A stretch of DNA of 64,000 nt, taken from NCBI GenBank assembly GCA_947449765.1, contig CANFSP010000002.1, forward strand, positions 62,001 through 126,000, in the 5' to 3' direction. Source of the stretch: Actinomycetota bacterium. GTDB taxonomy: Bacteria; Actinomycetota; Actinomycetes; Actinomycetales; Microbacteriaceae. This document shows, one piece after another, positions 55,878 through 62,188 of this stretch (within the stretch, counting starts at the first letter, position 1; every line of letters starts with the position of its first letter). The notes beneath the pieces are model-generated. The model was not told the origin of the DNA. It searched no databases and saw nothing but the letters and a program-made list of their open reading frames with translations. Made by a program: the position numbers and the translations under genes.

Positions 55878-58766
55878 GTGTCCTCAACGGTCGAAGCTCG
55901 TAAAGGAAAGACCGCGGATTTTATTGACGAACTCGAGTCGAGCATCCGCGGCACGGTTGATTATTCGACCCGTCGTCGTGCCGAATATTCAACGGACGCC
56001 TCGAATTATCGTGTCGTCCCGGAGGTCGTGGTTTTTCCGGAGAGCGTCGATGACGTGCAAGCCATCCTCGACGTTTCGCGAAAGTTCTCGGTGCCTGTCA
56101 CCTCCCGTGGGGGCGGGACATCCGTAGCAGGTAACGCGGTGGGTCCGGGTATCGTCATTGACTTTTCCAAGTATGTGAATCGCGTGGTCGAAATCGATGG
56201 CGAGTCTCAGACAGCGCGGATAGAACCCGGTGTTGTGATGTCCGCGTTGCAGAAGGTAGCCCGATCAGAGGGCTTGAGATTTGGGCCGGACCCGTCCACT
56301 CAGGATCGGGCGACGCTCGGCGGCATGATCGGCAACAATGCGTGCGGTCCGCACGCCGTCGCTTTCGGACGAACCGCAGACAACGTTGTCGAGCTGGACG
56401 TTATCGACGGCCGCGGACGTCGGTTCACCGCAGGCCGAGGGGACGCGAGCTTCGCCGCAGTGCCCGGTCTGGCCGAACTCGTTCGTGAGAATCTCGCGCT
56501 CATCCGCACCGAATTTGGTCGATTCAGTCGGCAGGTTTCGGGGTACTCGCTCGAACACCTTTTACCCGAGAATGGGTCGGACCTCGCGAAAGCGCTGGTT
56601 GGGACCGAGGGGACTCTCGTGACGGTGGTTGGCGCCACGGTCAGGCTGGTGCCCATCCCGTCACAACCAACACTTGTTGTCTTGGGTTACCCGGACATGC
56701 CCTCAGCGGCCGACGACGTTCCGGCATTTTTGAATCTCAGACCACTCGCCGTCGAGGGGATGGACGCCAGACTTCTTGACGTGGTGCGTCGCGCGAAAGG
56801 CGCTTCGGCAGTGCCCGAACTGCCGCCCGGCGCAGGCTGGCTCATGGTTGAAGTTGGGGGTGCAACCGCGGAAGCTGCCCTCGCAAATGCTCAGGCCATT
56901 GCCGATGCCGCCGGGACGAACGACTTCGTGATTTTGCCCGCAGGGCCAGAAGCGACCAGCATGTGGCAAATCCGCGCGGATGGTGCCGGTCTTGCCGGAC
57001 GAACGCCGTCAGGTGAGCAAGCATGGCCCGGTTGGGAAGATTCGGCCGTGCCACCAGAGCACCTGGGGGCATACCTCCGCGACCTAGAGGCTCTCATGAC
57101 GAGGTGTGGCGTAGACGGTTTGCCGTACGGACATTTCGGCGACGGCTGTGTACACCTTCGCATCGATCTTCCGCTGGCCTCACGGCCGGAATCCCTTCGA
57201 GAATTCATGAGTGAGGCCGCCCTTCTGGTGGCTCGCTACGGGGGATCGCTGTCTGGCGAGCACGGGGACGGACGGGCTCGCTCGGAACTGCTCCCCCTCA
57301 TGTACAGCGCGGAGGCCATCGCCTTGATGGCGCAGTTTAAAGCGCTCTTCGATCCACACGATCTGATGAATCCTGGCGTGGTCGTTGCTCCGGACGCGCT
57401 GGACGATCACCTGCGCCGTCCCGCAGCCAAGTCACTGCCGGCAACAGCAACGGGATTTTCGTTCGGTCACGATCACGGTGATTTCACGGAAGCGGTTCAC
57501 CGATGTGTCGGGGTGGGGAAGTGCCGCGCAGACAGTAGCGCGTCAGGTGGATTTATGTGTCCGTCCTACCAGGCCACTAACGACGAAAAGGATGTCACGC
57601 GCGGTCGCTCTCGTGTCTTGCAAGAGGCCATCAACGGCACACTAGTCGGCGGTCTTCGCTCGCCAGAAGTCGCCGCATCGCTGGACTTGTGTCTCTCATG
57701 CAAGGCCTGCTCGAGCGATTGCCCGGCCGGCGTCGATATGGCGCAGTTCAAGTCGGAAGTGCTTCACCGCACCTACCGTGGACGCATCCGCCCAATCGAT
57801 CACTACATCTTGGGTTGGTTACCGCGCTGGGCGCGACTGGTCGGTGTGATGCCCCGGTTTGTCAACGCGCTCCTGGCTGTTCCGATCGTCACCAAAGCAG
57901 CTCTCTTTTTTGGCGGAATGGATGCGCAGCGCAAGCTGCCCAGATTCGCTGAACAGCCCTTCCGACGGTGGAAAAAAACGTCGCAGGGCAAAAAGGTGAT
58001 TGCCGGGCAGGTTGAGGATCGCCCTACCGTGGTGCTGTGGACGGACTCGTTCAGCGACGCCATGTCTCCCGATGTTCCTCGAGCGGCGTTGACCGTCTTG
58101 CACTCGGCAGGGTTCAACGTCATTGTGCCTGATCAGCACGCGTGCTGCGGTTTGACCTGGATCAGCACGGGTCAGCTAGACGGTGCTCGGCGTCGCCTGG
58201 AGCAGTTGATGAGCGTGCTCGGACCGTATGCGGTCAATGGCATGACCATCGTTGGTCTCGAGCCCTCCTGTACCGCAGTTCTTCGGTCAGACCTGGTCGA
58301 TCTTTTTCCCACGGATGTCCGCGCACTGGCGATTGCCCGAGCGACGCGAACCCTCTCGGAGCTCTTGACCGAACACACATCCACGTCGGGTGTCACCTGG
58401 CGGGTGCCGGATCTCTCCGACGTAACGGCTGTCGTCCAACCACACTGTCACCAGCATTCGGTGATGAGTTTCGATGCAGACGAGAAGCTGCTTCGCGGTG
58501 CTGGCGCCACACTTGACATGCTCGCGGGGTGTTGCGGTCTTGCCGGTAACTTTGGCATGCAGCGCGGCCACTATGACGTCTCAGTTGCCGTGGCTGAGAA
58601 TGCACTGTTGCCAGCGTTACGCGGTGCCGATGAGAACACCCTCTTCTTAGCCGATGGCTTTTCGTGTCGCACTCAAGCTCAACAGCTGGCGGGAGTTTCA
58701 GGCTTGTCCTTAGCCGAACTGTTGGCATCACGACTGAGCGAGCCACAGCACACCGGCAGTGACTGA
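55878..58766 (+). CDS. FAD-binding and Fe-S-binding oxidoreductase (D-2-hydroxyacid dehydrogenase type)
   Basis: This 962-residue protein is a GlcD-GlcF-like fusion. An FAD_binding_4 domain occupies about 30-240 (VTSRGGGTSVAGNAVGPG, GGMIGNNACGPHAVAFGR), followed by an FAD-oxidase C domain to about 510 with YGHFGDGCVHLRID and SGEHGDGRARS. A 4Fe-4S module follows (Cys543 in CVGVGKC; CLSCKACSSDCPAG from Cys605). Two CCG domains end it (HACCGLTW, GCCGLAGNFGM). Such proteins oxidise D-lactate, D-2-hydroxyglutarate, glycolate or related acids and feed quinones. It starts with GTG, 6 bases after the MDR gene. It may oxidise the 2-hydroxy acid produced by the transketolase branch. Confidence 0.9.
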   Translation: MSSTVEARKGKTADFIDELESSIRGTVDYSTRRRAEYSTDASNYRVVPEVVVFPESVDDVQAILDVSRKFSVPVTSRGGGTSVAGNAVGPGIVIDFSKYVNRVVEIDGESQTARIEPGVVMSALQKVARSEGLRFGPDPSTQDRATLGGMIGNNACGPHAVAFGRTADNVVELDVIDGRGRRFTAGRGDASFAAVPGLAELVRENLALIRTEFGRFSRQVSGYSLEHLLPENGSDLAKALVGTEGTLVTVVGATVRLVPIPSQPTLVVLGYPDMPSAADDVPAFLNLRPLAVEGMDARLLDVVRRAKGASAVPELPPGAGWLMVEVGGATAEAALANAQAIADAAGTNDFVILPAGPEATSMWQIRADGAGLAGRTPSGEQAWPGWEDSAVPPEHLGAYLRDLEALMTRCGVDGLPYGHFGDGCVHLRIDLPLASRPESLREFMSEAALLVARYGGSLSGEHGDGRARSELLPLMYSAEAIALMAQFKALFDPHDLMNPGVVVAPDALDDHLRRPAAKSLPATATGFSFGHDHGDFTEAVHRCVGVGKCRADSSASGGFMCPSYQATNDEKDVTRGRSRVLQEAINGTLVGGLRSPEVAASLDLCLSCKACSSDCPAGVDMAQFKSEVLHRTYRGRIRPIDHYILGWLPRWARLVGVMPRFVNALLAVPIVTKAALFFGGMDAQRKLPRFAEQPFRRWKKTSQGKKVIAGQVEDRPTVVLWTDSFSDAMSPDVPRAALTVLHSAGFNVIVPDQHACCGLTWISTGQLDGARRRLEQLMSVLGPYAVNGMTIVGLEPSCTAVLRSDLVDLFPTDVRALAIARATRTLSELLTEHTSTSGVTWRVPDLSDVTAVVQPHCHQHSVMSFDADEKLLRGAGATLDMLAGCCGLAGNFGMQRGHYDVSVAVAENALLPALRGADENTLFLADGFSCRTQAQQLAGVSGLSLAELLASRLSEPQHTGSD

Positions 58767-58778
58767 CTGAATAACTGA

Positions 58779-59504
58779 CTAGCGCTGGTCGGACGCTGCC
58801 ATGCGAGGGTCATCGTTCATCGACTCGAGGTGTTCACGCATCGCGGCCTCGGCGGCCACCGGGTCGCCGGCGGCGATGGCTTCAATGATCTTGGTGTGTG
58901 AGTCGATAACCTCATAGGCCACGTTCGTCGACGTGTTCGGCTCAAACTTCATGGCCTGTACCGAACGAAGCGCGCGCACTGATGTGCGGAGTGCCCGGTT
59001 CTTTGATGCCTCGGCGACGAGTAAGTGAAAATCGAGCGAGCACTCGGTGAAGGCATGGGGGTCGTGGACGTGACCTTTTGCCTCTTCGACGGCTTCACGC
59101 ATTCGTGCTACCTGCTCGGGGGTGGAGCGCTCTGCCGCCAGGCGGGCAGTCAATGGTTCGACAGTTTGCATCGCTTCAACGACTTCACTCCAGGAAACAC
59201 CGAGGAGGTGAAGCTGAACCGAAAGCGCATCGGCAAAGCGATCGGGGTCGGCATCGGCAACCCGGAGCCCGCCGCCAGCCCCCACCTTGACGACGACTAC
59301 GCCCTGCACCTCAAGAGAGCGAATAGCATCCCTAATGGTGATTCGACTGACGCCAAAGCGCTCAATGAGATCAGCTTCAGTGCCTACCCAGTCACCAGAC
59401 TTCATGCCCTTGAAGAAGGCCTCTTTGATCTGTGCGACGACATCTTCTGACGCGCGCGTGGTGCGCACCTGTTTCCACTGACCGTTGGGGGCGTTGTCAC
59501 TCAT
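58779..59504 (-). CDS. FadR/GntR-family (FCD) transcriptional regulator
   Basis: This 241-residue regulator has a winged helix at about residues 18-85 (FGVSRITIRDAIRSLEVQGVVVVKVGAGGG). A C-terminal FCD domain follows, with the Asp/His metal residues in FTECSLDFHLLVAEAS and VIDSHTKIIEAI. It converges with the FAD/Fe-S oxidase (12 bases between stops) and is divergent from the SDR gene. It therefore probably regulates the SDR, the transketolase operon, or both. The FCD class often senses carboxylic acids such as lactate or glycolate, in keeping with the oxidase nearby. Confidence 0.88.
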   Translation of the reverse strand: MSDNAPNGQWKQVRTTRASEDVVAQIKEAFFKGMKSGDWVGTEADLIERFGVSRITIRDAIRSLEVQGVVVVKVGAGGGLRVADADPDRFADALSVQLHLLGVSWSEVVEAMQTVEPLTARLAAERSTPEQVARMREAVEEAKGHVHDPHAFTECSLDFHLLVAEASKNRALRTSVRALRSVQAMKFEPNTSTNVAYEVIDSHTKIIEAIAAGDPVAAEAAMREHLESMNDDPRMAASDQR

Positions 59505-59598
59505 TGTCCGGACCCTTCAGTCGGATTATGCGATGTCACTTCACGGACGCGGAGCCACGTGTTCGTTCCACTCTAGGGGGCTAGTCGCTTCTCCGCGT

Positions 59599-59614
59599 AT
59601 TGTCGTATGGTATT
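59599..59614. promoter_or_regulatory. AT-rich element between GntR and SDR genes
   Basis: ATTGTCGTATGGTATT lies about 80 bases before the SDR start and 95 bases before the GntR start. It resembles ATTGTCATATGATAAG at the 48.6 kb divergence. It is a possible GntR-type half-palindrome or promoter element; no clear -35 partner was found. Confidence 0.3.
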
Positions 59615-59694
59615 AGCAATGCACTCTTTTTGGCTAGGGCAAAGATCACGCCATGTGGTCGGTGACCCGCCTCACCGAACTTAAAGGAATTGTC

Positions 59695-60480
59695 ATGTCA
59701 CATAATCTGTCTGGTCAAGTAGCTTTTGTCACCGGGGCGGGACGGGGAATCGGACGCAGTATTGCGCGCGAACTTGCTCGGGCGGGAGCATCCGTTGGTG
59801 TCATGGCACGTCGACGCGAAGACCTTGAGGATTTAGCAGCCGAAATCGACGCCTTTGGAGGCAAAGTCTTGCTCGTGCCCGGAGATGTCACAAGCAACGA
59901 GGATGTTCTTGCAGCCATCGGCGCGGTAACCGCCGCGTTTGGGCCGGTTACGCTCTTGGTCAACAATGCGGGTCAGAGCAAGCCGTACGGAAAAATCGGA
60001 ACCGCGGATCCGCTCGTCTGGTGGCAGACCCAAGAGGTTCACGTTCTCGGACCAATGTTGACCATGTCGGCCGTCATCCCCAGCATGATTGCTCACGGCG
60101 GTGGACGCATCGTGAACATCGCCTCGATGGCGGCAAAATTTATCGGCGTGGAATCATCCGCCTACACCGTGTCGAAAGCGACGGTTGTTCGTCTCGGCGA
60201 GCACGTTCATGCCGAGCACAAGGATGCCGGAATCAAGATTTTCAGCATCCATCCCGGCTCGATCGTTACGGACATGGTGCGCGGATCAATGGCAGACCCG
60301 GACGCACCGCGCAGATTTGACCACCTCGACCCCAACGCGGCTGACGGCGAGTTGTTGCGGGTCGGTAGCCAAATCGTAGAACTCGCGTCGGGTGATTTTG
60401 ACGCGCTCGCCGGCGAGTTCATCGACCTTGAAAAGCCCCTGAGTCAGTCGCTGGCAGAAGCTCAGGCCGCCACGGCCTAG
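59695..60480 (+). CDS. Short-chain dehydrogenase/reductase
   Basis: This 261-residue classical SDR has TGAGRGIGRSIARELARAG for NAD(P) binding, GDVTSNEDV, LVNNAGQSKPYGKIG, the Ser in IASMAAKFIGVESSAY, and the catalytic Tyr-x-x-x-Lys in AYTVSKATV. The HPGSIVTDMVRG stretch follows. The residues after GxxxGxG allow NADP use, with Arg/Arg in VMARRRED. The ATG at 59695 has AAAGGAA ahead; a start 42 bases upstream is less likely. It is monocistronic and divergent from the GntR regulator. It could reduce or oxidise a side-chain carbonyl or a ketose product; the substrate is unknown. Confidence 0.88.
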   Translation: MSHNLSGQVAFVTGAGRGIGRSIARELARAGASVGVMARRREDLEDLAAEIDAFGGKVLLVPGDVTSNEDVLAAIGAVTAAFGPVTLLVNNAGQSKPYGKIGTADPLVWWQTQEVHVLGPMLTMSAVIPSMIAHGGGRIVNIASMAAKFIGVESSAYTVSKATVVRLGEHVHAEHKDAGIKIFSIHPGSIVTDMVRGSMADPDAPRRFDHLDPNAADGELLRVGSQIVELASGDFDALAGEFIDLEKPLSQSLAEAQAATA

Positions 60481-60495
60481 CGCTCAGCTGAGCGC
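60480..60495. repeat. Perfect 16-base palindrome between convergent genes
   Basis: GCGCTCAGCTGAGCGC is perfectly self-complementary and begins at the last base of the SDR stop codon. It has no loop and no T-run, so it is a poor terminator. It might be a protein site or a chance sequence in the 62-base convergent gap. Confidence 0.5.
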
Positions 60496-60542
60496 GTGGC
60501 CCCGGCGGCCTGCTTTCGAAGTCCTCGGGAAGTTTCTCCTCG

Positions 60543-60962
60543 CTAGGCGGGATTTATCGAACCGACTTCCCACATCGGCACGATCGCCGCTTCGATAATG
60601 AGCCACTGCCCATCTCGCCGAACGAGCTGGTACTCAGACCGGAGACCACGGGAGTTGTGCGGTTCGTGCCCCGGCTTGAACCCTTGAACCAGGAGGTTGG
60701 CGAATACCGATGCGCGATCTCCGTCAATTGAGATGAGTAGGTCAGTAAAGAAGTGCTGGAACTGTACCGGGCGATCTGGATTTGGGCCGATCCGGGTCAA
60801 CACCGAGTCGCGTCCCGACAGAGGAGCGACGGGGCTTCGCAGTGAGACATCTTCCGCGTAAATCGCCGTAAGGTCCCCTCCGTGGCCGTCCATAAATTGA
60901 GTGTTGCGCGCCATCAGGTCGCGAATCGCTTCGCGATCGAGCAAATCGTTCATGTCTTTCAT
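60543..60962 (-). CDS. SnoaL-like/NTF2-fold protein (aromatic dioxygenase small-subunit-like)
   Basis: This 139-residue protein has an N-terminal DMNDLLDREAIRDLMARNTQFMDGH helix, a DVSLRSPVAPLSGRDSV loop, and strands ending in QLVRRDGQWLIIEAAIVPMWEVG. This is the NTF2-like cone seen in SnoaL_4 proteins and in beta subunits of ring-hydroxylating dioxygenases. No alpha subunit is present in the window. The ATG at 60962 is supported by AAGGAGGAG; a longer frame exists but would run into regulatory repeats. It is divergent from the LigB-type dioxygenase. Function unknown; a binding, isomerase or dehydratase role is possible. Confidence 0.8.
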   Translation of the reverse strand: MKDMNDLLDREAIRDLMARNTQFMDGHGGDLTAIYAEDVSLRSPVAPLSGRDSVLTRIGPNPDRPVQFQHFFTDLLISIDGDRASVFANLLVQGFKPGHEPHNSRGLRSEYQLVRRDGQWLIIEAAIVPMWEVGSINPA

Positions 60963-61006
60963 AGCTCCTCCTTGAGCAGTAAGTCCGTTGGGTGGGCGTT
61001 CTCTGA

Positions 61007-61059
61007 GACCTCGGTAGGTCAATAGGTCATATATTTCTTTTTATTCATCATATCTTTTG
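61007..61059 (+). promoter_or_regulatory. Repeat-rich control region upstream of the LigB-type dioxygenase
   Basis: GACCT-CGGT-AGGTC (61007-61020) is an inverted repeat. AGGTC recurs 8 bases later (61016 and 61024). AGGTCATATATTTCTT (61024-61039) and TTCATCATATCTTTTG (61044-61059) hold TCATATATTT and TCATATCTTT, whose starts are exactly 21 bases apart, two helical turns. The arrangement suggests cooperative binding beside a promoter. Confidence 0.45.
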
Positions 61060-61102
61060 CTAGTCTGGCAAGCGAAGAGAATCTCAGAAAGGCTGGCTCG
61101 TC

Positions 61103-62113
61103 ATGGCACGCATTGAACTCGGTATCGCCTCGTCACATGCGCCACAGCTCGCAACACCTCCCGAAGAGTGGGGTCAACGGGCCGTTGCGGATAGAAAAAA
61201 TCAGGCGCTGATCTACCAGGGCAAGCAGTACAACTTCGACGAGCTCAACGCACTTCGCGGGGCCGCTTTTGCCGGCGAGATCACGCCGGAGGTGTGGGCG
61301 GAACGCTATGCCCGTGCTCGCGCAGGTATCGAAAAATTGGGAAAGATTGTTCGCGACGCAAACATTGACGTTTTGGTCATTGTGAGTAGCGACCACAAAG
61401 AGACTTTTGATGACCAGGTGCTCTCACCATTCGTCATCTACTGGGGTAAGGAAGTCGCTCACGTACCGTTCACCGAGGAAGCAATCGCGTCGTTCGCGCC
61501 GGGACTTGCGATTGCCGAGGTAAAAAACGTTCCCGAGGTGGCGACCACGCGGGTAACGGATGGAGAACTCGCGCAGCACCTCATCCAGGGAATCCAAGAC
61601 GAAGGCTTTGACCCGTCAGCGTCGAAACAACTTCCCGCCGGCCGATACGGCGATTTCGGAATCCCTCACGGCTGGGGCTACATCATCCAGCAGGTGCTCG
61701 GTGGTGTGGACATCCCTCCGATTGTTCCGATTTTCGTCAACACCTTCTGGCACCCGAACCCTCCGACGGCGAAACGCAGCTATGACTTTGGCCTCGCCCT
61801 TGGCAAGGCGCTACAGAGCTACCCCAAAGACATCCGCGTGGGGCTCGTTGCCTCTGGTGGTCTCTCACACTTTGTGATCGACGAAGAAATGGATCACGAG
61901 TTCCTCACCGCACTGGTCGAGAAGGACGCGAAAACCATCACCAAGTACGACAACGACGTGCTTCGCTCGGGTACCTCTGAGCTTCGGAACTGGATGGTCA
62001 TCGCTGGCGCGCTCGCTGCTACGAAGCTCCAGGCCGAGGTGATCGATTACATTCCGGCATACCGTTCCGAAGCGGGAACCGGTGCCGGACTGGGATTTGT
62101 TGCCTGGAAATAG
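61103..62113 (+). CDS. LigB-type class III extradiol ring-cleavage dioxygenase
   Basis: This 336-residue non-heme iron dioxygenase cleaves catecholic rings in the meta position. Likely ligands are His12 (ASSHAPQL), His98 (VSSDHKET) and Glu293 (GTSELRNW). The acid-base His is His189 (GIPHGWGY) or His256 (SGGLSHF). The general pattern lies between LigB, gallate dioxygenase and MhpB. No LigA-like small alpha subunit is encoded next to it, so a single-component enzyme is possible. A flavin phenol hydroxylase follows 75 bases downstream. Its product could enter the LigJ/LigK branch if the substrate is protocatechuate or gallate; other catechols are equally possible. Confidence 0.88.
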   Translation: MARIELGIASSHAPQLATPPEEWGQRAVADRKNQALIYQGKQYNFDELNALRGAAFAGEITPEVWAERYARARAGIEKLGKIVRDANIDVLVIVSSDHKETFDDQVLSPFVIYWGKEVAHVPFTEEAIASFAPGLAIAEVKNVPEVATTRVTDGELAQHLIQGIQDEGFDPSASKQLPAGRYGDFGIPHGWGYIIQQVLGGVDIPPIVPIFVNTFWHPNPPTAKRSYDFGLALGKALQSYPKDIRVGLVASGGLSHFVIDEEMDHEFLTALVEKDAKTITKYDNDVLRSGTSELRNWMVIAGALAATKLQAEVIDYIPAYRSEAGTGAGLGFVAWK

Positions 62114-62188
62114 TTCGCGAGTGCGCGAATTCACTCGAATGCGAGTGATGGCGTAACCGCTGTGAAGTTGGTTTCAAAGGAGATTGCT

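Noticed and set aside
60480-60495. Perfect palindrome as an intrinsic terminator
   Set aside because: It has no loop and no following T-run, so it does not meet the usual criteria. It is kept only as a repeat.
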